Source: Bryopsis sp. KO-2023
Lineage: Eukaryota; Chlorophyta; Ulvophyceae; Bryopsidales; Bryopsidaceae
DNA length: 64,000 nt
Direction: 5' to 3'
Assembly (NCBI GenBank): GCA_030272585.1
Contig: BSYQ01000010.1
Coordinates: 1,426,001 to 1,490,000, forward strand
The notes beneath the pieces were generated by a model. It was given only the letters and a program-made list of their open reading frames with translations, was not told where the DNA came from and ran no database searches. Shown here one piece after another: positions 47,563-59,987 of the stretch (position 1 is the first letter of the stretch; every line of letters begins with the position of its first letter). Both the position numbers and the translations under genes were made by a program.

Positions 47563-49031
47563 TGGAATTCCTTTTTTTTGAATGCAGAACACAGGTCGAA
47601 ATGTGGATGGGTGTGGATTTGGTGCATTTGTCGGTTGATGGAAAAGTATCGGTGCCCGGTGGGGATGTGTGTGTGGGGGGAAGCTTCTGATTAGCTTCTG
47701 GTGGATCCACTGAACGGCCGAGGTTTTTTCCTGAGTCTTATGTTTGTAAACAATGGAAGGGTGCAGAGAAAAAGGGATTGTTTTTTTTTTTCTTTTTGCG
47801 TCCTGATTCTTGCATCATGGATAGGAGAACACCCAGTTTCGTAGATGTCTCGACTGCACCAGGTTTTGACCAAACTCAGGAAGAGTCTGGCAGATTTTTG
47901 TTGATATGCGCGGTTTATCGAAGAGGCCTGTAGGATGATTTTGCAATTGCCTTTTTTTGGAATGCTGTTTTGCTTGGACTCCTTTTCGCTGACTTTCTTT
48001 CTTTCTTTTGTTGTTTTTTAGACATCGAATTTGGCACCGGCTTGTAATTTTTTTTGCACCTTTCTCCTGAACGACATCAAGTTGATCTTGTGACAGAATT
48101 AGGCCTCATGGAAGCTTTTGCTGTTTTATCCACAGGAAGAAAACATAAGCATCCCGTAAATGAGCTAATTTCATTGACTCTATGCCATCCAGAAGAAATG
48201 TCCAAAAAGAATTACAAGCCGGCGTCACTTTTCCTCCTCCTTGGTTGAAATCGCAAACCAAATTGAGGATTGATGTATACAATAACTTTATTCGGTTGCT
48301 TGCCTGATGGTTGGGACAGTTTCGGCACTCCGCAAACTACCTGTTGGTGTTCTTGAGCTTCTCATAACCTTCTCATAACCTTTAACCACCTGCAAAAGTG
48401 TGTCCAGATTGCACCCACAGTGTGAAGGTAAAACTTGAGATTTTCACTTCTGAAAGAGCTGGTCAAGATTTCAAATTAAGAACAGCTCGATTTCCCTAGT
48501 ACAACACTCTTGAAAGATAGCAACGAATCATCGGCCATGATGCTGGATCATACAATCAAAAAAAGAGACAAAGCCTTTATTTGCAGAAGTTGAAAAAAAC
48601 ATCAACCAACCAATCATTGATTACATTGAGGCCAAACACACATCGTCCCCAGCTATGCTAGTTTGGTATGTAATTTATGTTTGTTTGTTTTTTTGGTTTG
48701 GCCCCCAGCTCGAATTAGATTTTTTTTTAATTTAAATGATAATCATTGTTTGTAGATCCGGACTTGTGTAATAAAGCTCGAATTCGGAGAAAACCATCTC
48801 AGTATTTTTTTTTTTAAATACTTTTTTGGATTGACAAAATATCAACGCAAAGTCGACATTTCTTCTCAAAACGTGTATTCATTGAACTCGCATAGTCAGC
48901 TTCCTTTCACGTTCCAATCCCAGCACTTCTGCTGCGAATTTAGTACGAAACCAGAACGGAGTGGATCAAACTCAGTCTTTTTTTCCCTTTCCTTGCCCCC
49001 CTTGAGAAAACAGCCGACGTTATTTCCAGAT
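47563..49031. other. Intergenic
   Basis: About 1.5 kb with no recognised gene; small reading frames here lack family features. Poly-T tracts are frequent. Confidence 0.5.
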
Positions 49032-52000
49032 ATGCTTCACAAACCTCAAGAGATCGTCGAAAAGCTTGGGTCATACGATGCGGAAACGAGACTGCGGGCG
49101 GTTCGAAGCCTCAAAAACGAAATCATCGGAAGCAAGAGCAAGAAACTGACGTTCATCGGACTGGGGGCCGTGCCCCAGGTCGTCAAGATTCTCTCTTCCG
49201 AAAAAGAGGGTGCACTCTTGGTGCAAGCGGCGGCCGCACTAGGGAGTTTCGCTTACGGAACGGAGGGGGGCGTTCGTGCGGTGCTTGACAGGTGATCGAC
49301 AGAATTTTTTCTCCTAGAAACCATCCCATGTTTCTATTTTCCCGAGGTCGTCATTTTCTGTTTGTGTTTTAATTCTTATCGTCTGGTATCGTGTCTCTGG
49401 GGGATTCGCTCTCTGGGAGGAAATTGTTGCGAGATATTTACAGGAACTCGATCCCTGTTCGTTTCGTTTTGTTTTTTCTCGTTCGAAGAAACGTACCGCT
49501 GGAAAGGGATCCGAATCCTGTAGTCGTTTTGTTCAGCACCTGGCAAAATCTTTAGCGTTTTGGTCGAGACGAGATTCTGTTCGTTTTGGGAATGGATGCT
49601 TGATAGACGCTTTTGGGACGTCAACTGCAACTCTTTGAAGCAACTTTTTAATAAATATTATCACTAGATGAAAAATCGATACGATACAAAGGATCTAGCC
49701 TAGGCCATGCCTTCTACTATGCAAACCTGTTTTTTTGGTTTTCCTTTGTATGATAATTTTGAAAATTTTAAATTCTGTGTTAAAATTATGTCTTTTACAG
49801 ATGAAAGTGTAGGAGCTTTGCAAATTGTTTTTTATTGCATTGTCTGAGACATGCGTAAATCCTTTGTTTGAAAGACATACTTTTTTGTTTTATCTTTTTT
49901 TTGCAGTGAGGGTGTCGCACAACTGCTGGACACATTGTCAAATGAGGATGAAAAAGTTATCGAATCTGGAGTGAGGTCATTGAAAATGCTGCTCCAGGTA
50001 TTTCTCGTTTTTGAAATCTCAAAATTGCATTGAAATGTTATCGGAGCTGTGTTTTTTTTTGTTTTGTTTTTTACCCTTGGAAGAATCAAAGATAGATGTC
50101 AGAATGTGTCTAATTTGTTTTCCGAAAATTACAAAAAACGCAAAAGAAATCAAATCAATCGAGATACTCCTGATTAATGGATTTAATTTTTTTTTGGGGG
50201 AAACAGTGAGATAAAAATTGCAATTTTATTCGCAAGAATTCGAAGTTCAAAATTTTTGGGATCTTGGTTCCAGTGTTTATTTAGTTTTAAGAAAAATGTG
50301 AAACCTCCATGCAGCCATTTTGCAAATTCATGAATCCTTGTTAGTATCATCATTAAAAAACTATCATCAAGATTTTTTTTATTTTTGGGTTTTTAATCAT
50401 TATTTAATTTTGGGGCTGTGGGGGTGACTGCTCTGTTGTTAGTCTGGTCTGACTCCCAGGGACCCTATATTCGTGGAGCCTGCTCTGAATCGATTGGTGT
50501 CTCTCTTGTCTATGCAAAAAACTTCCTTTGGAAGACTGGCCGCTTGCGTTTTGGCCAGATGCTGTAAAACCAAAGAGCAGGTAAGGAATCATTTTAATTT
50601 TTTTTTTTGAGATCATGTTTAATTTTTATTTTTAAAAGTATCTGAACCTTCCTTTTTTTTCCTTTTTTTTTTGGGGGGGGGGGAGGGGGAGGTTTGTTTT
50701 GGTTAGGAATGAAAATGAGAAAATAGGAGGAGTGTAAATTTCAAGCAGTCTATATCCGTACATATAATAAAAAATTCAAAAAAAAAAAAGTGGTTGACAA
50801 TAGTTTTTCTTTTGCCCCTGGTGGATGCAGTTTCCTTCTGTTGATTTTTATTATTTTTTTGCAGCAAGATGCATTCGTGGGAGCAGGGGCATTGCCTGGT
50901 CTCTTGAAGCTCTTGGAATCCCCAAATAGAAATTGCCAGGTATGTTGGGGGGAAAAATAGAAAAGAAAAAGATAGAGAAATATTTCTAGTGTGTGTGTTT
51001 GAATCTGGTTCTGTAAGTCTCTCTTGAAACTGCGATCGTTTCGTACAATCTTCAGATATGCTTTAGTTTAGTCACATAGAGGTGTGGCACAAAAAAGAGT
51101 GACGGGAAAAGTGTGAGAAAAATTTAGAAAGACCCCTAAAAACTTTGAAAGGAAATGTAACTGTCCAGTCTTTGTGTTTTTTACATGCTTACACAGAAAA
51201 AAAATAATTCATTAATATTAAAATAAAAAATCATCAATCAATAAGGTTTTTTTTTCTCGTGTTGCTGAGATTAGGAGGCAGCGTTGGATGCCCTGTCAGC
51301 GCTTTCCAGGAAAAACGATGGCGTTTGCCAAAGTATTTTGAAAAACGAATGCACGGAAAAGATTTTGACCAGGTTCACCAAAGATCGAAGCTCCAGAGTC
51401 AAACTGTTGGCTTGTTCGACTCTCACGAACTTGTCCTCATGTCTGACACCGGAGGAACTGGCTGAGGTAAGATTCAGCAGCAACATTTTCAAATTTTCAA
51501 ATTTTGGATACAAAAAGTAAAAAAAATTACAGATTCTTTTTATACTTTTTGAATTAATTGACCGTGGTGATTGGCTGGAGGTTGAGGTCAAGGTCGAGCA
51601 AGAGAGCATCTGGGATGAAATTAACCAAAAAAAAACACCTGCGACAACATTTCAACGCAATTTCGAGATTTAAAACGAGAAATACCTGCAGCAGCATTTT
51701 TTATTTCTGTTTTTTTTTTCTTCTTCTTGTTTTGCAGTGCATGCATATATATGTATATATATATATATGAAAATGTGTTTTTAATTGATTCTTTTTTGTG
51801 TTGTGGCTTTCAGAATTCTTATCATCAACACAAGCACATCCTACAAGTTCTTGTAAAGCTATTGAATGAAACGGCAGTCAGGGATCAAGTGCCAGAGGTT
51901 CTATCACGACTCACAGAGAGGAGGTATGTTCATTTACATAAATATCGACATATATAGATTAAGTTGCAGTAAGGGACTGTAGCCCAACACAGGGTTACTT

Positions 52001-55000
52001 CTTTTGTTGTTTCATTTTCCTTCAGTTTATGTTTTTCTGTGTATGTGAAAGCAGCAACTCAATATATCAGCGACTTTTTCCCCCAGAAATAAAAGGGGAA
52101 AGGGGGGGGGGTCAAATTGAACTCAATTTGAGGGCAAAAATAAGAGAAAGGGTTTGATTTGTTTTTCTCAATGTTTTATTTATTTATTTATTTTTGGAAC
52201 AATTTGAAAAGGAAAAAAACAACAACAAATAATTCTTCTTTTTTTTCTTTTTTAAACCCAGTCAGGAGTTGCAGCGGGCTGCGTACGAAGCTGATGCTGT
52301 GAGAAGGCTTTGTTCGTTTTTGGTGGAGGGTCCTTGCAGCTCGCAAATGAAAGAGGGCATTCTTAGATGTCTTGGCACGCTCTGCATGGACCTTCAAGAA
52401 TGCAGAAAACAGGTAAACACGACACAGAGATAATAATCCAAACAAACAGAAAGAAAGAAAAAAAAAGCACCTAAAATGGCCAGTCAATTTTGTTTAATTT
52501 TTATCCAAAAATAAAAAATTACTGAATTTTTTTTCCCTTTTGGTTTGGATTAAATAGAAGCCCAGTCAACAATGTGGGAAGTACTATAATAACATTAACA
52601 ATAACAATAATATAAAACATGTGAGGCATGCTGTGTTCATTATGCAACATTCATGAGAACTAACCCCCCCCCCCCCCCCCCTCCTCCCTCCCTTCCAGCA
52701 GCTGTTGTGCATCATATCAATCAATCAGCAAAGACAATGTTTCGTATATTTTTCTTCAATTTTTTTTACTGTTTGATATATTTATGGACCTGTAAATAGT
52801 GCCGATGGTGTAGATCCAAGATTCCAAAGCGATAAAGCCGATAGTGAGCGCATTGGAGGACCCCGTCGCTGGAGTTCGAGCGGCAGCGGCTTGCTGTGTA
52901 AGGGGAATGACTCGTTCGGTGAAAGACTTGAGAGCAGATTGGATAGACGAATCCACAACCACCCCCCTGGTCAAATTGCTGAACGACCCGAACACTGATG
53001 TCCAGGTAGGTACGCCAATATCGAAAGGGGAGAATGAAATGAGCAGAAGGCTGAAATTTTTAAATAATAATAATAAAAAAGAATTCAGGAAATGAAGATA
53101 TGGATATGTTATGCATGTTGGGGTGTGCTAGCTTTGATAAATCCGTAGGGGGGTTGTTTGTTTTTTGGGGGGGGAGGGTCTTATTGTTCCGTATCCATGT
53201 ATTTGTTTCAACTATACAACCACTATAAAAGATATTAAGATACCATTGTGTGTGGGCACATTTTTCGACAGCAGCAGCGTGAGTTTCGCATAAGTTACAT
53301 CAGGTTTTTGGTAGTTTTTTTAAAATAATAGCATGTCTCGTTTTAATTTTCTTACAACAGAAGGGAAAATCCATCCATCCATCCATTCATCCATTGTTTT
53401 TTTCTATCTTTGAGAAGTTATATGCATGAGAAATATAATAATATATATCCTGGTTCTGATATTGTTCAGGAAAACGCATGCTCCACACTGTGCAACCTCC
53501 TGCTGGAATTCACGAGGGTAAAACACCTTATCCTGGACCAAGGCTTACGTCAGGTCATTGCCCTAACTCAATCCATGGATGCCGACCTGCGTTTCAACGC
53601 GGTGTGGGCGTTGAAAAACTTGTCTTTCCAGCTGGAGGTCGAAAAAGTTCAGCAAGTGTTGAGGGAATTGCCGTGGGAGTACGTCAGGGGGCTGTTGGAT
53701 GATCCGGAGCAGAGGGTGCAAAGTCAAGCCATGAGGTTTTTGCAAAACATGTGCAGTTCGGAGCAAACCGTTATTCAGGCGGTGATGGAATGGAGCAGGG
53801 TGGAGCTGTTGTCGGTCGTCGCTCAGAAGCTGGAAAAAGTCCAGAGGTGTGTTTTTGTTTGTTATTCTTGATATGTATTTTTAACTGAATTATGAAATGA
53901 ATTTGAACGATAAGAAGATACTGCCATTTTTTTTTTGTGTTTTTCCGAGGTGAATTTGGGTCAAGAAAAGTGTTTTTTGGTTTTGTTTTTTCTCGTTTTG
54001 AGACTTATTTCAATTTTTTATTATTTCATAATTTTACATTTTTTTTTTTAACTTATGTCTAGAAGGAAAAAAATCATTGGTTGTCCAGTGTTGGATCACT
54101 TTTTTTTTTTTTTCGGTTAGAGGGTGATGTTTATGCTTCAGCAAATGTTGTGAAATTCAAAGCAAAGAAAAAATCTTGAAATTGCGAATTTATTTTTTCA
54201 TATTTTTTTTCTGTTTGCCTGAGTGAGTGTGTTTTCTCTGTTGCAGTCAAAATCCTGAAACCGACACCGCAATCTCGGCTGCTTTGCGTGTTGCTAGCAA
54301 TGTCGCCACCGGAATGCCAGTTCACCAGGAAGCTGTTATGGATAGCGGGATCCCTGACCAGCTTCTCAGGTATTCGATGGGGTGTAAAGACATGGATTCC
54401 AGCGTCTTTAATTTTTTTTCCAATATTTCGATGCCGATTTTTGTGTCTTCAAATTTTTTCCAACATTTCAATGCTGATTTTTGTGTATTTAATTTTTTTT
54501 TCCAATATTTTAATGCCCCTTGATAGCGTTTATCTCTTTTAACAGAATGCATCGGTCCTGGAAGCCCCATGCAACTGAGTTTTTTGAAACTTGAAAATTT
54601 TGATTCTGAAGCATGATTTTTTAAAGTGTGCTTTCATAATGGCATATTATAGCTCTGTTTTCCACAGACAGTTTTGACGACTTCTTTTCTCCCTGCTGCT
54701 CATTGAAAAAAAAAAAAAAACAATTCTGAAATTTTGATTAGCGTCCAATCTTGAAGGAGGTTCTTTCCTTCACGGATTTTCTGCTTTTCAACTCTGGTTC
54801 AACATTCGATCCTGTCGGCATCCTATTCGAATTTCTCCCATAGGCAAGCTCTCATTTCCCCCCTTCCAACCTTCAGTCAAATTCTCATGCTGACCTTTGT
54901 GCAACTTTTTACCTAAAAATTCAGGTGCTTGCGGTGCGAAGAAGACAAAGATGTCCGAGTGTCGGCGGTGTGGTGCATTATCAATTTGACGTGGAGGGAT

Positions 55001-55165
55001 GAGCTGCCTATGCCAGGGACGAGCGCGGAGCAAGCCAGGAGCCGGGCGAGGGTGCTTCGAGACATCGGCATAGAGGAGGAGCTGCACGAAATGGTGGATG
55101 ACCCCGAGCTGGACGTCAGGGAACGAGTAAAAACCGCTCTAGGGTTTTTCAAAGACATCGATTAG
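49032..55165 (+). CDS. ARMC8: Armadillo-repeat protein ARMC8/GID5-like, CTLH/GID E3 complex subunit, 11 exons
   Basis: ARMC8 (yeast Gid5/Vid28) is a scaffold and substrate-adaptor subunit of the CTLH/GID ubiquitin ligase. Exons: 49032-49291, 49907-49997, 50443-50580, 50865-50939, 51275-51466, 51814-51923, 52262-52412, 52814-53005, 53470-53846, 54247-54369, 54925-55165, together 1,950 nt or 649 residues, close to the roughly 670 of human ARMC8. All introns are GT-AG with phases that match. Armadillo repeats run throughout, for example VPQVVKILSSEKEGALLVQA, RAAYEADAVRRLCSFL, and LRQVIALTQ with FNAVWALKNLSFQ. The C-terminal VWCIINLTWRDE, LRDIGIEEELHEM and RERVKTAL blocks match the family's conserved end. 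The start is the first in-frame ATG. Confidence 0.9.
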
Positions 55166-57609
55166 ATTCTTAGCAAGATTATTACTGTGTTTGGGAGTTT
55201 CTTTTCTGATTTTGTAGGCGGGATTTTATCATAAAAAACCTTCCAACTTCCTTTTGGGGTTTTTTTGGGTTTCTCGGGGCTTTTTTTTATGGTTTTGGAT
55301 TTCGGAGAGGGGGTGGGGTAGGAAGATTGTTTTTCGGAGTGAATGGCAGCGAGGGTGTAGAATGGAGAAACGTGAAAAACAAAAATGAAAAACACAAAAA
55401 AAGAGGAAATCGGGGAAAAAGTAGAGTGGAGGAGTAAATTTGACAGAATTTGAAAGGGGGTTCATTGAAAGCAAAAGAGCGAGACAGGAAGAAATGTCGG
55501 TAGGTGAAATTCAGTCCAGATTTTCGTCTTTTTGCAGGTGGAAGGAACGCATTGTGTTGCCAAGTGTTACAAGAAATTTCTTGATTGCGTGTGTGTGTGT
55601 GTGTGTGTGCCCTCGAAACGATTTTCATCAAAACACAATTCCCAATTTCTGGTAGATAATAAAAAAATATATAATTAAGGCTCATTCGAAAAAGAAAAAA
55701 CGATATCACCCCCTTTCATAAGGAATCGAATCACTAAAAAGCAACGACCGTTCAAGCAGAGCATAAGCTTGCGAAAGGTGCAAAGAAAGAGACAGCTTTT
55801 GCCAAGCTCTTTCCACAACTATCGACGCAGGAAATTTTTGGTTTGGTTTGGTTTGGTTTGGTTTGGTTTGGTTTGGTTCCGAAGTGATTGAACGGAGTGC
55901 CGAGCTTTTGGACGAGGGTCTGGGGTGAGTGGGTGATAATTTTTGTTGAATAATAATTTCTGCATCAAAGAGAAGCTAAATTGCTGTGCTGCAAAATTTT
56001 ATATTTCTGAGAAGATATTTGTTGAATTTTTCATGCCCTTGAATCAGTGATCACACATGCAAGGGAATGTCGGCGATCTTGGGTCAGAAAAATATGACCG
56101 ATTGTTTTCAACGTCCCCGTTTCTTTTATTGAGACAAACAAAAAAACGCATGCAAAAAAAAACTTGCAAAACACTCCCTCCCTGCGAGGAACCTGCAACA
56201 AATGCCACCACAAGAAAGGCCGATGCAATATACAGTCGCTCGAAACGCAGAGTTTTATCCCACCAACTTGGAAGTCGCCCATAGAGTTGCTTTGACATGT
56301 CGAAGTAGAGGACTGGACTAAACCTGAGCGGGATCTGTTTATCAGTACCTACCAATCGATTGTGGAGAGAGAAATGGCGTGTGGCTTTTTTGGGGGGGGG
56401 GGGGTGTAAGTCTTGGTACCCTGCAATGTTTTTGGTGTTTTGTTGTTTTTGTGGACAACAAAATTCCTGCCATCGTGAAAATCGAATCGACAACAGAACC
56501 TGTCCTAGCCAGTTAGTTAGTCAGTCAGTCAGTCTTCAATCACCACCATCCATGCAAATGAGAAAAGAAGGGCTCCCTTAAGGAAAAATCCAACACGTTG
56601 ATCGATTGTTAAGTGCTCTCCCTCCGCCGCACCCATTGTGCTTCGAAGTTTTTTCTTTGCGTCAAGAAATCATTTCATTAAAGAGTTCGAGTAGGCATGG
56701 TGGTTCATCTTTTCGCTCTCCTGCATTCTTTTTTGTTTCGAACGGTAGCTTTTTTTTTGGCAGCCGTCAAATGATGTCGTCTTGCTTTTCAAGTTCCTGA
56801 GTTGTGGCTCACAACTCGTGAAGAACGATGAGATTTTTTTTGTTACTCATTTGGCAAGTGTTGGTTGTTTCACAACCATTTTGTTGGAATGTAACGATCA
56901 AACTGGGCAGTAGGTTGTTTCAATATCATCTTTGAACTGACAATTAAGTTGTTTTCCTTTTCCCATATGTCAATACACTTGTGTTCTACACAATCGTATA
57001 ATTAAGTGAATAGGACCACCGTGAAACGGGTCTGGTGAATCGTGGGAGATAGACTGCTGCGAGGAAGGGTGATGAGTTGTTGATTGCTGTGTGAAAGTTA
57101 GATGCGGGAGTGGAGTTGAAACAGCACCTGCCAGAAACTGGGGACATATATTACCAGCAAGGGAACTCGAACTATCTATCAGTGTAAGACGAAGGTGTCA
57201 ACTGCCTTCAGTTATTAGTCTCGGCCACACCGATCGTAAGCGTTAACCAAGCTGGATCGGAAGATGCCCTCCCACACTGAACACTGAGTATGTGCCAGCT
57301 GTTCAATGTTGTCTGGAAACGTGTGCAAGACAAATATCTGGAAACAATCCGTATTATTCCTGACAGCAAAATTTTTTTCTCCCCGCCTCCTTTCATGCCG
57401 TTCTCCACATATCCGTGGGTGTGTGCGGAGAATGCGAGCACCAGCAGCCTCTGTGCATCGCTCGATAAGTCTTTTTCGAATGGTCGGGGAACCAAGCAGC
57501 TGCTTACCTGCAGATAAGGAAGAAGTCGGTGGCAGGTAGAAAAGGAGAGGGTGTTTTTGACTGGGAGAGTCGTGTTGTAGTCGGCAAAACAAAGTCGACG
57601 CGGAAACGT
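55166..57609. other. Intergenic with microsatellites
   Basis: About 2.4 kb without a recognisable gene. Holds a (GT)n run at about 55589-55609, the GGTTT array at about 55839-55879, a short AGTC repeat near 56515-56535 and poly-G near 56392-56404. Confidence 0.5.
55839..55879. repeat. (GGTTT)n pentanucleotide microsatellite
   Basis: About eight perfect 5-bp units. One base shorter than the common GGTTTA-type telomere units and located internally, so it is best read as a simple repeat. Confidence 0.9.
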
Positions 57610-57871
57610 GGATATGCATCTGGATCACGGCGACCAACCTAGCATTCAAAGACCCAAAAGGCATTTGTTTCATACCAGCCCAGCTTCCATCGCCGTCCCA
57701 AATATTTTGGGATTGCGGTCATTTGGCAACAATGACTCTGGATCTGCAGATCTTACCTCGTGGATTTTTTTTCCGCACACCACCAAAAAGTTTCGTTCTT
57801 TAAAAGACTTGCTTAACACACGTTACATCGGCCGTCGAATCGAATCGAAAGCAAAGCAACAGTCAATTGCA

Positions 57872-57874
<3 letters not shown>

Positions 57875-57917
<43 letters not shown>
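57875..57917. repeat. (GA)n microsatellite in 5' leader of BTB copy 1
   Basis: About 20 GA units just upstream of the start codon. The matching site in copy 2 (about 60245-60260) has only about 7-8 units, so it is a length-variable site between the paralogues. Confidence 0.9.
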
Positions 57918-57918
<1 letters not shown>

Positions 57919-57959
57919 TCAAAAGTCCACAGTCCTGTTTGGCACTCGCAGCAAGCACA

Positions 57960-59173
57960 ATGACCACGAAGATCAAAGACGTGTAAGTCACCCATGAGGC
58001 AGTTGTGTCGGCTTTGCTTCGATTTTAAGAAAACAACTTCAAGATTTGGGGGCTCAAAAAGGGTGGTGCTCAATATTTTTCAATTGAAAATACCATCTCG
58101 TATAGACAGCCGTCTGATATCGCAAGCATACATGGAAGAAGGCGCTGAGCCTAACTGCAGTCAGGAAAAGCTCCCATACCTTTCCAATATCGAAGAGATA
58201 GAACGAGATGTGTCCCCCCTCCAGTTCTGCCCTGATAGAACTTGTCTTGCGCAAATTCTGCTTTTCGGTCGTGCTACCACCAAAAAAACAGGAATTGAAG
58301 AAAGAGTGGTTACAAAAATGCCGAGTCCACCCTGTGTGCTTTTGCAGTGAGCGTCTCTCGTATTCGAAGGATTGGACGGAGGAGTTTCAGAATCAAGCTG
58401 ATGTCGAGCTGGTGGTTGAGGGAACAGTGCTTCCAGCGCATTCGCCATTCTTGTGTCAATCGCAAGTTCTCTCAGGGGCGATTCACGACACAGCGAACGG
58501 AGGCAGCAAAATTCGAATCGAGTCGCTGTTCAAGGACGTTGAAACGGAGGTGCTGGATTTGTTACTGGGACAATTGTATGCTTCTGAACGGATGTTGAGG
58601 CCAGAGGAGCTGGACACATCGCAAAAAGTCATCAATCTAGCCATCAAGTGCGGATTCGATGGGATCGCGAAACGACTTCTCAGCAGCTTGGTCAGCGATG
58701 GGCGAGATATGAAGCAAGCTCTGAAGGTCCAGACTGCCGCAGGGCTTGAATCCGAAGCGAACCTGGCAATGATCCTGGGTTGGGTGAACATCTGCAATCT
58801 CACATCCCACCCAGGCCTCCAGGATGCACTCTCGCATTTCCTCGCGGAAAATCAATCTCTGGCATTTGGGACGGACGGCGCCTTCTCCGACACAAGAAGG
58901 GCCGTGGCAAGGTGCTACAGCCTGCAGCAACGAACGCTTAGTCTCATCTTTTCAGATTCGGATGCATCGAATCAAAGACTAAGCACAGAACTCCGACGTT
59001 GGGAAAATGGGGATTGTTACACTATTCGTGTCGCTTGCGGCGGCTGCAGCCAATACAAGACGGAAGGATGGAGCGATATGCGTTTTGATATTGAGGACTG
59101 CCCCAACGGATGCTACTCCAAACGGAAAGGACTCGCTGCGTACATTAAGGTTGTGCCAAAAAGCACAATCTGA
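57960..59173 (+). CDS. BTB/POZ-domain protein with Cys-rich tail, copy 1, 2 exons
   Basis: Exon 1 (57960-57982) encodes MTTKIKD plus two bases; donor GTAAGT at 57983; acceptor TTTTGCAG ending at 58347; exon 2 58348-59173. Total 849 nt, 282 residues. The BTB fold is seen in ADVELVVEGTVLPAHSPFL, then SQVLSGAI, IRIESLFKDVETEVLDLLL and a KVINLAIKCGFDGIAKRLL helix, as in BTB proteins whose domain mediates dimerisation or cullin-3 binding. A helical middle region follows. The C-terminus carries paired cysteines (CGGC then CPNGC after about 20 residues) that could bind zinc. No kelch, MATH or NPH3 domain was seen. The exact cellular role is unknown. The splice model is supported by identical structure in copy 2. 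Confidence 0.75.
57983..58347 (+). other. Intron of BTB copy 1, identical to that of copy 2
   Basis: 365 bp, GTAAGT...TTTTGCAG. Unlike the other introns in the window it lacks long homopolymers, and one + frame (57994-58350, 118 codons) is open through it. It is part of a 468-bp tract (57958-58425) with no difference from 60299-60766. Confidence 0.8.
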
Positions 59174-59981
59174 CCTTGTTCGAAAACGTCCTAGAATGTA
59201 CATTTTTTGAAGTGTGTCTTTTTATTGAAAAGCTTTGTTTTCTCTCCTCCACAATGTAATTTGATGTTTGTTTGTTTGAGCGGTTTTTGATATGTATTTC
59301 TATGTATCAACGGCAAATCGTGTATGCCTCCAATGTCGATGAAAATTTTGTATTTGAGTCTGTATTATTGTGTAAAATGACGAGAGAATTGGTGGGCACT
59401 TGAAAATACGTATTTAAAGCGTGTATTCTTGTGCGTGGCGAATGGAGATCTAGGGGATGAAATTTTGTCTTTTGTTGTGTACCTTTTCTTAGAAAACACA
59501 ACCCTTGCAGGGTAATCAGAGATGTTATTTGCATTAAAAGCTAAAGATGAAAAAAAGTAAAGTCGTACTCTGTGCGCCACTTCTGAATGCACAACACCTA
59601 TCAGGATGTCCCACGTGTCAACCCTGGTCAGAAATATTCTCTCCCTACATATCAGCCCACCACATAAAATTCAGAAAGATTAAAGCACTACAACGATCAC
59701 ACATGAGCTGCTACCACACCATCGATATAGTCCTTTCAAGGCACATCAAAATTTTCAAAGTTTGGCTTTACCTTCTTTATTAATTTTCATTTCTTTTTTG
59801 TAAACGGGCTCTCATCGCTAAACAAAAAATTTGATGATGGATACTGACATAGGAAAAAGAAAACGCCGCCTAACCGAGGAAATTAAGCCGTTTTGGGAAA
59901 AGAGTACGCGTTTCAAAGGAATAACGCAGAAAAAGGTATGTGGGAGTCCTAAAGCCTGATGAGCACGAAAACTGTGTATAT
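59174..59981. other. Spacer between the BTB copies
   Basis: No gene recognised. Carries a possible AATAAA-less 3' flank of copy 1 and AT-rich sequence; diverged from the 3' flank of copy 2. Confidence 0.4.
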
Positions 59982-59987
59982 GGATTG

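Larger units (their letters stand above)
57610..59173 (+). repeat. Tandem segmental duplication, left unit
   Basis: From near GCATCTGGATCACGGCGACC at about 57616 to the end of the first BTB gene. It corresponds to about 59988-61469, offset 2,341 bp over the identical tract. The 5' flank, intron and exon 2 all align. The 3' flanks after the stop codons do not. Confidence 0.85.

Noticed and set aside
48054-48248. 64-codon + frame between MogA and ARMC8
   Set aside because: Short, no motifs, in homopolymer-rich intergenic DNA.
55440-55655. 71-codon + frame after ARMC8
   Set aside because: Runs through a (GT)n repeat that yields a VCVCVC tract; typical chance frame.
55839-55879. GGTTT array as an interstitial telomere
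   Set aside because: The unit is five bases and does not match common telomere units (TTAGGG, TTTAGGG, TTTTAGGG).
58208-58347. Start of BTB copy 1 at an ATG inside the intron (MCPPSSS...)
   Set aside because: The spliced start MTTKIKD with strong GTAAGT and TTTTGCAG signals gives a clean BTB N-terminus in both copies; the read-through residues have no BTB character.
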